NCBI RefSeq assembly: GCF_041146795.1
Contig: NC_135169.1
Span: forward strand, 11,023,764-11,087,763
Origin: Maylandia zebra
Lineage: Eukaryota; Chordata; Actinopteri; Cichliformes; Cichlidae
Direction: 5' to 3'
DNA length: 64,000 nucleotides
Below are positions 22,703 through 34,454 of this stretch, piece by piece. How positions within the stretch are numbered: the first letter of the stretch is position 1; each line of letters opens with the position of its first letter. The notes beneath the pieces were generated by a model. That model did not search any database. It was given only the letters and a program-made list of their open reading frames with translations, and was not told where the DNA came from. The position numbers were made by a program, and so were the translations under genes.

Positions 22703-22917
22703 TGTTAAGTCTAATTGTTGAATGTTGCCATTGTGTTTCTTAAATTTGTACAGTCTTAGTTTAAGCAGTAGGATCAAAGCCATCCCTTTGATCCTGACCA
22801 CCTCTCCAACCACTCTGTGCTGGGGGAGGTTTTATTGTAGATACATCCTATCTGAAAGATCTGTTTCTTTTGATGTAAGCTTCCTGGGTTTATGACCCTT
22901 TGGTCAGCAGGAGGTCT

Positions 22918-22975
<58 letters not shown>

Positions 22976-23217
22976 TTTACATACAGTGCCTTGTCTTTGT
23001 AACCAAAGGGGGTTGCAAGGGGAGGTGTTTTGTAAACTATTGTTTGAAGTTTGTCAATAAAAGGCAGCGAGAGGAGGCCACCAGTGTGGTCATTTCGACG
23101 TGCTGGTCACAGATGAGAGGCCTCCCTTGCGCAAGAAATCGATCGAACACTGTTGCCTTGTTTTTCTTTCATGGGAATAAGTCCTGGATACAGCGGGGTC
23201 TGAGTTTAGACCCAACA
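22703..23217 (+). repeat. 3' LTR
   Basis: Same ends and poly(A) signal as the 5' LTR. Its (CA)n tract is shorter, which accounts for nearly all of the 33-bp length difference. Confidence 0.95.
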
Positions 23218-25050
23218 TCTGCGCTGCTCTAGTCCGGCATCTCCTGGTGTAGGTGTCCTGAAGCGGGGGGAGAGCAATCCTGCAGCAGCGTTCTGCTGTA
23301 CGGATCACTCTCTGGAGAGCTTTTTGGTCCTTCACACAGCTGTTGTCATGTTCTGTGTGAGGATGCTCTCCACAGCGCCTGTATAGAAAATCCTGAGGAT
23401 CTTTGGAGAGACCCTGAACTTCCTCAGTTGTCATAGGTGATACAGGCGCTGCCTAGCCTTTTTGGTCTGGACCTGAATGTGGGCAGCCCATGTCAGGTCT
23501 GAGGAGATGTGGACACCAAGATACTTGAAGGACTGCACCCTCTCCACTGGAGCTCCATTGATGATGATGGGCTTGTAGTCTCTGTGCTGACCCCTTCTGA
23601 AGTCCACCACCAGCTCCTTGGTCTTGCTGACGTTCAGCTGGAGGTGGTTGTCCTGGCACCACGATGCCAGATTCTTCACTTCATCCATGTAGGCCGCCTC
23701 ATCGTTGTTGGAGATGGCACCCAACACCACTGTGTCGTCAGCAAACTTCACAATGGTGTTGGAGCCATGGGTGGCCACACAGTCTGAAGTGTAGAGGGAG
23801 TAGAGCAGTGGCGAGAGGACACATCCCTGAGGTGCTCCTGTGTTGATGGTGATGCTGTTGGAGAAGCACCTGCCCACCCTCACCACCTGAGTTCTGCCAG
23901 TGAGGAAGTCCAACACCCATGCACACAGACGGCTGTTAAGTCCCAGATCCCTCAGCTTTGTGAACAGTCTGCAGGGCACTATTGTGTTAAACGCTGAACT
24001 GTAATCAACAAACAGCATTCGCACATAGTTACCCTGTTTCTTGTCCACGTGGCTGAGAGTGGTGTGTAGGACGTGGGCGATGGCATCCTCTGTGGATCTG
24101 TTGGATCTGTAGGCGAACTGCAGCGGATCTGTGGTGTCTGGGATGGAGGAGGAGATGATGTTCTTCAGCAGCCTCTCAAACACCTTCATTACTACCGAGG
24201 TCAGTGCAACTGGCCGGTAATCGTTCAGGGATGAGGGTTTGCTGTTCTTGGGCACAGGGATGATGGTGGATCTTTTGAAGCATGTGGGGACCACAGACTT
24301 CGCCAGGGACTCGTTGAAGATGTAAGTGAACACACCTGCTAGCTGGTCAGCACAGCAGCGCAGCAGACGGCCGGTGATGCCGTCTGGCCCCGCCGCTTTC
24401 CTTGTGTTCACTCTCCTCAGTGCCGCTCGGACGTCATGCTCCGCGATGCTGGTCACCGGTCTCTCGCTGATGACGTCACTGTCCTCGGTAGTCAGGCGGT
24501 AGATAGCATTAGCCGCCTGGCTAACCTCGAAACGGGCGTAGAACCGATTAAGCTCGTTGGTGAATGCAGAGTCGGCATTGATCGGCGCAGTGTCCCTGGC
24601 TTTGTAGTCCGTAATGGTGCGTAGTCCGTGCCACATACTCCGTGTGTCGCCCTGGTGGAAGCGGGACTCCACACGTTCCCGGTACCGGCGTTTGGCATCT
24701 CTCACCGCGCGCCGCACGCCGTATGAGGCCGCTTTGTAGGCGCTCATATCGCCAGTGGCGAGACCCGCGTTGTAGGAGGCGGTCCTGGCGTTTACTGCAG
24801 TGCGGATCGATCTGTCCATCCACGGTTTCTGGTTTGGGAATGTGGTGACTCTCGCAGTGGGGATAATCTCCTCCGCTAGCATATTGACGAAGCATACTGC
24901 TACTTCCGTAAACTCGTTGATGTCGACTGCGCATGCTCTGAACATGTCCCAGTCGACGTCGTTGAGTGCGTCCTGAGTGCGTTGAGTGGGTCTGAGCCCG
25001 CGCTGGAATGGTAGCGCTGTGCAGGGCGGCTGCTGTGTTCGCTTCGCATT
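23218..25050 (-). pseudogene. LINE reverse transcriptase (CR1/L2/Rex1-like), right part of the split LINE
   Basis: A long minus-strand frame covers the region after the endonuclease and the reverse transcriptase: RKAAGPDGITGRLLR (fingers), IPVPKNSK...NDYRPVALTS, LFVDYSSAFNTI, GAPQGCVLSPLLYSLY, then the catalytic KFADDTVVLGAI, and VQSFKYLGVHIS. The frame ends at a TGA (about 23431) where a CGA Arg codon is expected. It continues in the same frame (QLRKFRVSPKILRIFYTGAV), then shifts by one base near 23355 and reaches the provirus. The apurinic endonuclease is absent, so the element is 5' truncated near 25050. Residues encoded from 25050 to 25404 belong to another element and are not part of this protein. 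Confidence 0.8.
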
Positions 25051-25059
25051 ACTCCTCCC

Positions 25060-25400
25060 CCCCACCCAATCCTGTGGCTTGTCATGTCTTTCACAAAGTT
25101 GTGCTGTGGACATTATGTGCTTTTTGTGCAGAGGAGTTTCTTTGTTTCCTGTTCTCATGCTGTCCAACCATGGAAGCACAGCATGAGTAGAGGTCTCTTT
25201 TTTCCTCTTGTACTTTCCCATTGTAGTGTATATTTCAGTGTTTTTCTGTAACGCTACCGATCTGCGACTTGTATCCCCATGTGATGTCTGTGTTGTGTGT
25301 GTAAGGTCGGGGGGGGGGGGGGGGGGGGGGGTGTCCCATTTCACTGCAGGGCAACCTGCATGTGGCGAATAAGGCTTTGATTGATTGATTGAACGGTCAA
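25060..25400 (+). mobile_element. LINE 3'-end fragment
   Basis: Ends CACTGCAGGGCAACCTGCAT, then GTGGCGAATAAGGC, then (TTGA)n, which is a LINE-like 3' end. It contains a G run (25311-25331). It is in opposite orientation to the neighbouring reverse transcriptase and has a different tail, so it is a separate truncated insertion. Confidence 0.5.
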
Positions 25401-25544
25401 ACAAAACTAAGTTTCAACCCATTAAGTTCATCCAGGGGGTGTTTCATAATCTTCTCATCTTCTTCAACAGAAAATTATTCCTATGAGTGACACCAGTCCA
25501 GAAACCATGCAACGGCAAATTATTTGATAATCTGCTGTTTCATT

Positions 25545-25700
25545 CAATTCAGTTCAGTTTTATTTCGATGGCATGAAATCACATCAACATTTGTGTCGAG
25601 GAGATCCTACAATAATAAGATGACCCCTTATTAGCAAGTATTTGGGCAACGGGGGGGGGGGAAGAAATTCATTTCTAACAGGAAGAAACCTCCAGCTTAG
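25545..25700 (-). mobile_element. L2-type LINE 3'-end fragment
   Basis: In reverse, it matches the 3' end of the LINE at 58190-61999. Shared blocks are TTCA(A/G)TTCA(A/G)TTTTATTT, AAATCACA, TGACCCC and AACAGGAAGAAACCTCC. It is diverged and has a G run inserted. Confidence 0.65.
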
Positions 25701-25959
25701 TTGTGCTTCCGCTGTGGCGTTCAGGTTTATTTGTGTCAACTGTGTTCCCCAGGTGTTCTCATTTCCCTCATTACCCTCCACCCTTTATTTAGTGTCAGGT
25801 CGTCTGTTTATCTTGCCACATATCTGGATTTCTCATATCTTCCCGCTCCTGCTCAGGTTCATGTATTTGTCATAGTTTGCATGTTTAGCTCTAGCTTTTC
25901 CCAGTTTAGTTTAGCTGTTGGTCTTTTCCTTAGTTTGACATCCTTAGTTTGACATCTGG

Positions 25960-26280
25960 CCTGGCCCCCACCAAGGTGTGGGGCCACCTTATCATAAGGT
26001 GGGGCCAGGTTTCACAATGAACTCACCCGAAACTCTGGCTGATTGGGACCCACACCCAGTTTCACACCTTGGCTCAGGCGATTAGAGGATCATCAAGGGG
26101 TCCTTTTGTCCCTCTGTGGGGGGTTACTCCCACTAGGTTAATATCTGGGACTCCCCACCATTTGACCTTAGAACTGAAGAAGCTTCTTGGATGAGAGGTG
26201 AAACATCTTCAAGTAACTAAAAGAAGTCCAGACGCTTTTCTTTGTAAGCTCCTTTGACATATAGGCAATCCAGACTTCTT
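25960..26280 (+). mobile_element. Penelope-like element 3' fragment
   Basis: TTAGAACTGAAGAAGCTTCT, then GATGAGAGGTGAAAC and AAGAAGTCCAGACGCTTTTC match, in the same order, 46123-46200 and, in reverse, 33110-33220. The upstream GATCATCA-GGGGTCC and GGGACTCCCCACCATTTGAC also match 46050-46120. No coding part remains. Confidence 0.65.
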
Positions 26281-26285
26281 ACTCT

Positions 26286-27269
26286 GTTTGGAACAAACCT
26301 TTTTATACTACAAATATTCACATGAGTTTCTGTTTCCAGTCTACAGATCCAGCCACACTTTCTGTCTTCACTTGTACATGAAGAAGGATGAGCAGAAACC
26401 AGGTGTGCTGATGGAGGACGGGTCAGGTGATTGGAAACAGTGGGAACACACTGAGGCCACCTACAGGGCAGATGGGGAACAGCAGGGCTCTGAAATCAAA
26501 TGCAATCACTGAATGTTTCTTCCAAGCTCATTTCAACCTGTTGAAGTCATGACTGAAAGTGCAGACTGAGAGTGGATCACATGATGTCTAAGGTGTGTCA
26601 TGTGACATGTTCAGTATTGTCACACATGTCTAGATTGTCCCTGATATCATAGCTGCTCAAACACTGATGATTATATTTGAAGAATTATTCCTGATGGCAG
26701 CAAAGTTTGAATGGAGCTCTCTGTCTGTGCTGATTTGTCGCCCTCTGGAGGTCAAAGCACAAACTGCATGATGTCACTGTAACCACCACAGTGACAGGAA
26801 GTGTTTTTAAATGATGAAACATGTCAGTGATGCTGATAGTGTGTTCATCACAGACGCTCAGGAATCAAAGTGAAAGCAGAGAAACTGGAATGAATCAGGT
26901 GTTGTAGAAGATGGAGAAACAGGGTGGAGAGAGGATGCTGCTCCTTCTTTGAGATCAAACATGTCGTGTTGTTCACGTGCTGTCAGCGTGACGCAAAGAA
27001 ACCATGGAAACAAAGTGTGAGTGAAATCAGTCCAAAGTAACAGAGTGAAGAGCAGCAGATGAAGCACTTAGGACACAAAAAGGAAGGAAAGAAGGAGACA
27101 AGGTCCATCTGTGTCCTTTCAAACAAGCATCAACGTCGAGGACTGAAACATGAGTCCACATATTTATACACATATTTATTTAATGAGAATAAAACAAGAA
27201 TATTTATAACACATCAGCAATAATCAGGCCTGGGATCCTCCTGGTTACAAACAGGGTCCAGGACTGGGA
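26286..27269. other. Non-coding stretch
   Basis: Several short frames, none with a recognisable motif or splice context. No RNA gene was seen. Confidence 0.3.
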
Positions 27270-27990
27270 TCCTCAGGTGGATCCTGCAGGGTCTGGTTCA
27301 GGAAAAGAAGTCAGAGGTAAAGTCCACAAACAGCATTCTCACGTACGTGTTTCCTACTGTCCAGATGTGTGAGGGTTGTGTGAAGAGCTGTAATTATGGC
27401 GTCCTCTGTCCACCTGTTGGCCTTCTACAGACTGTAGCAGGTTGAAGTTGGTGGTGAAAACCTCTGCTAGTTGGTCTGCACATGCTTTAAGCTCTCCACC
27501 GGCTGCACCGTCAGCACCAGCTGCTTTCCTCGCATAGACTCGGCACAGTGTGGCTCTGACCTGATGCTGCTCCAGCTGGATGGGGGCGTCGTCCCTCTCT
27601 GTAACGGCAGGATAGGTGTTGGTGTCACTGTTTTGTTGGTCATGAAGAACTGCTTTATGGTGTCAGGTGAGGTGATGTGCGGGGAGTTTGTTTGTGTGCG
27701 ATTGTCCTGCGATTGTGTGCCACATGTTTCTGGAGTGGTTTGTGTTAAAGTGTTCCTCGATGCGCTGTTTGAATCTGCGTTTGGATTCTTTGATGCCTTT
27801 AGATTAGACGCCTCTTTGTAGGTTTGTTGGTCTCCTGATCTGAAGGCGCTGCTCTCAGTAGAGCTTGCACCTCACTGTTGAGCCATGGCTTCTGCTTTGG
27901 GAACACTTTCACAGTCTTTGTTGTTGCTACACTCTCAGTGCAGATGTATGAGGGTACAGATGTGTGGCCCTCCAAGTCTCCATCTCATTT
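27270..27990 (-). pseudogene. Diverged LINE reverse transcriptase remnant
   Basis: Translated in reverse with frame changes, it shows FPKQKPWLN, a Ser/Thr-rich connector, then a HTTLTHLDS stretch, in the same order as the LINE at 23218-25050 (QKPWMDR ... HTTLSHVDK). It is a much older, degenerate copy of a related LINE. Confidence 0.55.
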
Positions 27991-28928
27991 ATTTCCCTTT
28001 CCTTGTACAACTGTTAGTTCATGCTGGTTTAAATGAGTCCTAAACTTCATTGTATGTGACATTAAACATCTTAAATGTAACTTTCTGTAGCAAAGAAAGC
28101 TGCAGGAGCCCAGGTTTCATCTTCACACACATCAGGAGCAGCTGCTCCATCACAAACACCACAGAAGAAGAACAACACTGGATCAGATTTAATGTAACCG
28201 GCTGTTTTTATCTGGATTTATCTGACAGGGACAGAGTTCATGTTCATGGACATCAGGATAAAAACAGAAGATGGAAACCTGCAGATTTGAGCTGCTCATG
28301 TGTCGTCCCTGGGCAGGTCACATGACTCCATCCAACATACAAAGACACACAGACACACAAGAAAAGCCAGAGAAACAAAGACAAATCCAAACAATCCATC
28401 ATACTGAGTCAAAGTGATCACAGGTCTGCTTTGTTGGAGCCTTCAAATCTGTTCCTTTATTACTACCACTGAAGGCCACGCCCCTCTGGTCATGTGATCA
28501 TGTGGTTTGTAGGAATGCTCCTCTTCCTCAGAGGATCCACCTGTGCTTCCTCTCCTCCACCTGTTACAGTGAGGGAACGTCCTCCATGATGGAGGAGCTG
28601 CTGGAAAGTGCTGAGAGTTTCCTCCAGAGTGAGACCTCTGACACAGTTCAGAGGATCTACGGCAGCAGAGACCATGAGACTAAAAGTCTCAAACACACAA
28701 CAACAACATCACACTGACTCCAGTCTGACATCACCGATCAATAATCAAACAGATCAAACTGATTGATCAGCCATCACAACCACGACCACAACAACTGTGA
28801 AAATAGTTGGATGGACGTTGCTGCTCAGTCACAGCTGCCTGGTCAATGTTTTTCATTAGCAATTTAGCAAAGTTGATGATGGTGATGAGTGTCTGTGTGA
28901 GTGAAAGAGACAGATTTTGTGTTATAAC
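27991..28928. other. Unassigned stretch with possible exon remnants
   Basis: A frame at 28587-28717 (MMEELLESAESFLQSE...) has coding-like composition, but I cannot place it in a family. No splice-supported model could be built. Confidence 0.3.
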
Positions 28929-29788
28929 CAGAGATGGGCAGTAACGCGTTACTGTAATCCGATTACTTTTTTCAAGTAACGAGTAAAGTAAGGGATTACT
29001 ATCGCAAAAACGGTAATTAGATTACCGTTACTTTCCCGTAGGAACGCTGCGTTACTGCGTTACTAAAACCGTGATTTTTTGCGAGAATGTCTCATGACGT
29101 AAGCGAGTGCGACGTTCGTGACAACAGCTGTGTGCAGATCAACAGTGGATCATATATCGAGTGCAGGAGAGAGTATGAGCGTGCAGCGTTTAAAGCGTGG
29201 AAGTACTGACCTTACTTTGAGTTTGATTCCATAAAAAGTGACAAAAACATTAGTGTCCGCTGTGCGTGGGAAGAAAACTTCTTTTTACAGCGAAAAAACC
29301 CCTAAACTTCCAAACAAGCACCGAGTAGCTACGACGTAATGGGAAACTCACAGAGAAACTCGCGGATTCTTCCACTGACCACTGCAGCACACCTGCACCA
29401 GGGTAAACCTCCGCCTACCCCACTCCTGCTTTACAGGTGAAAATAGAGCAACAGGACCGCTGAGTCTTTGACTTTATTTATGTTCTGCTGTGTTTTACTT
29501 GCATCTATTTGAAAGAGTGAGTGTAAACACAAAAAATATTTTATTTTATGTGCTGGAATGTGCAGAAAATAGGTTTAAATGTTAAACTAATTTATTCAAG
29601 TCAGAGAATGTTGCAGATAATTACATTTTTGCTTGATGCATAAAGTTAAAAGATTAAAACTAATAAAACAAGTTAAAAAGAGACTTTTCCATTTGATTAC
29701 ATTTTGTATGATGATGATGCAGAAAAAGTAGAATTGGGCTGAAAGTTTAGTTACTGATTACTTTTTTAAAGTAACTTGACCAACACTG
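28929..29788. mobile_element. Non-autonomous hAT element, 860 bp, perfect target duplication
   Basis: Left end CAGAGATGGGCAGTAACGCG; inverted right end CAGTGTTGGTCAAGTTAC. The flanking direct repeats are GTTATAAC at 28921-28928 and at 29789-29796, a perfect 8-bp duplication diagnostic of hAT. Inside, a short frame reads like the start of a BED-finger transposase (WKY..YFEFDS) but breaks quickly. The element depends on outside transposase. Confidence 0.9.
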
Positions 29789-30241
29789 GTTATAACCTTC
29801 ATGTTATGGACACACAGTGTGAGCACTCAGGTCGCATCAGAGCATCGGGCCGTATAGTGTGAGAACCTGCATCGTGACCTACAAACTTCTAACCTATGAA
29901 CTTCTAACGAGATTCAGTCGTACAGTTTGAGACAGCTCAGACCTGCTCTGCACAATAACAATGTTTTATTTATGTAGTGATATTTGTTATATGCTGTTAC
30001 ATAAGTACAGGTATCTTTGTGAAATACAGGTATATTAATAAAGAAAAAGCAATAACTGAAAGGGGTTTTTTTATAAATGAGAATTTATATTTTTTAATAA
30101 CTGGATAAAATATGAAAGTATACTTGATATTCCCTCGTGTCCACAACAACAACCACATGGTGTACATCTGAACATGTAGCATAAAGCAGTATCAGGGAAA
30201 AAAAGCAATCTACACAGCTGCCTGATGCTTCTTTACATGTT
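29789..30241. other. Intergenic, AT-rich
   Basis: No gene. It contains the genomic DNA just downstream (minus-strand sense) of the first GTPase exon. Confidence 0.35.
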
Positions 30242-31535
30242 TCACTTATACCAGAGGGAGGGTCTCCCAATGTTTTTGCTAGCTGATGTTGTTTGACCAA
30301 GTTTGTACCTCTGTGATTCTTTGGTTCCTCCATCCTCTCTCCTCATCTCCTCCAGTTTCTGGACCTTCTCCGTGTCTCCTTCCTCCTTCATCTTCTCAAT
30401 CAGGAAGTCCAAGTGCACAACAGTGGATGCTGAATCAGCTTTCAGAGCGATTTCCTCCAGTCTGACAGCATGCTGGTAGGAGTCACTTAGCCACTTTTCC
30501 TTTTCTGCTGTCAGCACTTTCATTTCCTTTTCAAGATTTTCCAAAAGACTCAATATTTTCTCAATTTCCATTTTACTTCTGTGATTTGTCTGCTTCAGAG
30601 CTTCTCGGATCTGTCTGATTTCTGTCTGTTTCAGTTCAGCCAGCTCGATTCTGTCTTCCAGGTTTTGGATGCAGGCTTTCAGTCTTATTCGTTCATTTAA
30701 CACTTCGGCTGTTTTCACCAGTTTCTGAGGATTCGATTTTCCCAACAAATCTGTCAAATGATCCATGTTTGTCTGTGTAAGTTCCCATGAATTTCTAAAA
30801 ATTGTGTTTTCCTCCATTCGCTCTTCAAGCTGGCAGTTATTAAACAGGAAGTGAACAGGCTGACTGTCCTCATTTTTGGCACATTTAATGTTTGCAGCTT
30901 CAAGAGCTTGAAGAGGGTTTTCAGGTCTGCTTCCATCTGAGTGTGTGATCAGAGCTACAATGTTTTTCTCCACATCTTTTCCAAACAGAGACATCACTGA
31001 ATCAAAGACGTACCTCAATGGCTCACTCAGTCGATTCACACTCGCCTTCATCACCAGACCCACTGCATGAACTTCATGGACTCCATCGTCTGATTGAAAC
31101 AAGTCCAATAATCTGTAACTGATGGTGTCATCATGTTCGATCCCTCTGGTGTCTCCATATCCAGGAGTATTGATGATGGTCAGAGAGTAGGGAAGAGTTT
31201 CATCTTCAAAACCAAAGATCTCGTACACGATCACATCTGATGTCTGACTTCTTCTCTCCTCCTCTGCGATCATAAACCAGACTTCATCCTCCCACTTCAC
31301 TCCCATGGTGTAGTTGAGCAGAGCGTTGATCAGAGTAGATTTTCCTGCTCCTGTTTCTCCCACCAGTAAGATGGTTCTGTTCGGCTTGTTTGGACGTTTT
31401 TCTCCAACAGTCATTCTTGTCAGAGTTCCAGTCTTCTGTTTCTTTGCTCTCAGCTGGTAGACAGCAGGAGGTCCTGACCTGATGAGAAAACTGTCTGAGA
31501 CGATGTCTTCATGTGGTGATGAGATCAAACTGATC
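30242..31535 (-). CDS. AIG1/septin-like immune GTPase exon, paralogue 1
   Basis: A single large exon read on the minus strand. A splice acceptor (CTGTGCAG) lies at 31536, so the apparent ATG at 31606 is intronic; the true N-terminus is in an upstream exon not identified. Order: QLRAKKQK region, Walker A/G1 GETGAGKST, G3 INTPGYGD, G4-like THSD, then FLFNNCQ, then a long coiled coil (about residues 290-430 counted from 31606) ending in a conserved KADSAST..HLDFLIEKMKE block. The family is a fish P-loop GTPase related to GIMAP/AIG1 and probably cytosolic. Oddity: the G3 motif reads NTPG where the paralogue at 38612 has DTPG. A donor-like AG/GTACAA at 30308 may end the exon; otherwise it reads on to the TAA-side stop at 30242. 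Confidence 0.75.
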
Positions 31536-31958
31536 CTGCACAGAAAAGCATAGAATGTCTTCAGTACACATGCAAACATTATGAACAGGTTCCTATTGTT
31601 TAACATTGAAAACTGAGCTGAGGCTTTTCTGCTCAGAATCTAAGGTCACATAAAATTAAACCTTTTTTTATTTTGTCCAAATAGATTCTTTTTTTTTGTC
31701 TGCTCTACCAAAGCATTAGTGGTCACACTGCTACTTTTTAATTATACTTTTATTTTCCCTCAACCTTTGATTGGGTTGGCATGACATCATCTGGGTGAGC
31801 CACAGCTGTTGCTGCCCTGGATTCATACAGTTTTAATTTCATTTTTAGTTTTTATTGTAAGTATTAGAATATTGGGGTGATTTTCTATGCAGATTTAAAC
31901 ATCTGGCATCAAAGTAGAGAAAGTGAAACTTTATATTTATTTATTTTATTTTTATTTA

Positions 31959-32800
31959 CCGTATTTTCTATACTATAAGGAGCAGTTAAAATCCTTTAAT
32001 TTCTCAAAAATCATCAGTGCGCCTTATGTATGAATTCTGGTTGTGTTTACTGACCTTGAACCAATTTTATGTGGTACATGGCCCTCAAAAATCTGTCAAA
32101 AAGTGTTTAAGTACGACTTTGGTAAGGTACAAAGCTGCACTGCTTGATGGATTGTTGGCGCGTTACGGATACCGTTGTCAGGAGCGTCGCGGAGTAATCT
32201 GGGTCCTAAACTCCGTCTCTTCAGGTCCGAAAGTCAAACAAACACTGCAGCATCACTGAGAGTTAAAACTGTCTAAATTCTTTCATCTTTAATAAAATGA
32301 TCAGCGTTGCTGCTTTACCAGGTGTAACAAATAAGTTTAACATCCAGGCATCCATGAAAACAGAATTTATTAAAGCTAACTGAGTTAGAAGCTAGCAAGA
32401 AGTTAGCTCACTAGTTTCCACCTAAACATGATATACGATGTTCTCACTGAGAGATTTCTGAAAACATTAAAACATAAAGCTCTGCTATTGTGACAGGTTG
32501 AAAGACTACTGAAAGTAAAAGGGTTATACAGTTAATACTAATTCATCTTAGTTGATATAAGGATAAAAATAATGTAAATACAGTAAAGAAATTGTTGACA
32601 AGTTTTTTCATGTTACACCAATGGTTCTCATTTTATTCAAGAGAGATGCCATCTGCACATCACTGATCGGCTAGTAAGCCTTTTCTGGGATTGATTGGTA
32701 GTGTCTCCATTCTGACAAGGGGGCTTTCGTGCGCTTTCCTCATTGCAATAAACAACTGCATGAGTGAAGCAAGTCTAAATGATCAAAAATCTCGTGATTC
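31959..32800. mobile_element. Left-end fragment of a Tigger/pogo-family element
   Basis: Preceded by TA, the end reads CCGTATTTTCTATACTATAAG, followed by 'CAGTGCGCCTTATGTATG'. This is the usual end of fish Tigger-like elements. The inner part is non-coding. A segment at 32745-32790 (CAATAAACAACTGCATGAG) recurs at 37133-37170. Confidence 0.6.
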
Positions 32801-33094
32801 TTTTCCCCTTGTTTTCAGGTAAAAGTGTTTAAAAGTTGATAAATTTACAATCTGTACATTGTTAATATATTTAATAGGTAGCCCTTCTATGTCTTGTAAG
32901 CTTTAGAAGCATTATATTACAGTTGTTTTGTGCACATAGATACAAAACAACCTCAGTTGTTTGAGCCCCAGTGTTATACTGTATAATGTCCAATAAGCTA
33001 ACGGCAGGAGAGGTAGAGTATCACTTCCTGTTCCTGTTCCAACACACAGTAGCTTATCTGCAGAGCAGTTTAACTAAAAACTTTTATATAAGTC

Positions 33095-33245
33095 TGTGAA
33101 GGTTCTCAGTCATCCAGGTCATCATAGTCAAAGGAGTTTGCAAAGAAAAGCGTCTGGACTTCTTTAAGTTACTTGAAGACATTTCCTCTCTCATCTGAGA
33201 AGCTTCTTCAGTTCTAAGGGTCAATGGTGAAGAGTCCCAGATTTA
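33095..33245 (-). mobile_element. Penelope-like element 3'-end fragment
   Basis: Inverse of the ends at 26170-26270 and 46123-46250: GAAAAGCGTCTGGACTTCTT, GAGAAGCTTCTTCAGTTCTA. It also includes the terminal AACCTTCACAGA / CATCCAGGTCATC part. Confidence 0.7.
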
Positions 33246-33249
33246 GAGA

Positions 33250-34025
<776 letters not shown>

Positions 34026-34454
34026 TGACTATGGAGAGTTGGGACCAGGAAGCAGAGTTGCAGTCTTACGGTGCATTCACACCGAACGCAATAGACGCGA
34101 CAAACGCGAATTGGTCATACTTCAAAATGTCCTGTTACCTTATTTAGAGCCCCGCATTTTCCGACCGAGAGAAACCATACCATTGTTTTCGGCCGTGATG
34201 CACTGAGATCGGTGAGCACATGTTGTATGTCTAGTTAGTTCACGTCTGTTTCACATTTTATCGTTGAGAAACTGAATTAATGTCAATTGTTTGATTAATA
34301 ATTGTCGCATATGCACTGACTTTACTTGGTTTAATGCATAGTTTGTGTAAGAGAGATGTTTTATTTTTGCAAATTTGAGTGTTTTAATTGCAAATTGATG
34401 TTGAATGTGATTTCAACAAAATCCTAAGTTGTGAATTATACCTAGAACAGCATA

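Larger units (their letters stand above)
16928..23217 (+). mobile_element. Class I (gammaretrovirus-like) endogenous provirus, defective
   Basis: Complete provirus outline: 5' LTR, tRNA-Tyr-type primer site, splice donor, tandem hairpin leader, gag remnant, integrase tail, env remnant, polypurine tract, 3' LTR. The target duplication is TCTGC (16923-16927 and 23218-23222), splitting a LINE. Outside the CA microsatellite, I count two substitutions and one 1-base indel between the two LTRs, so the insertion is young. Yet protease, reverse transcriptase and most of integrase are missing, and env is broken. This copy cannot encode an infectious particle. It may have been mobilised in trans. Confidence 0.9.

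Noticed and set aside
23218-25400. Twin-priming inversion of one LINE
   Set aside because: The two oppositely oriented parts have different 3' tails (AACCTTG repeats versus TTGA repeats), so they are separate insertions.
25050-25404. N-terminal part of the 657-codon minus-strand LINE ORF
   Set aside because: This part is antisense to a different LINE 3' end; the frame happens to stay open across the junction.
31536-31606. N-terminal extension MLNNRNLFIMF... of GTPase paralogue 1
   Set aside because: It lies upstream of a good splice acceptor, and paralogue 2 has a matching acceptor with unrelated sequence upstream; it is intronic.
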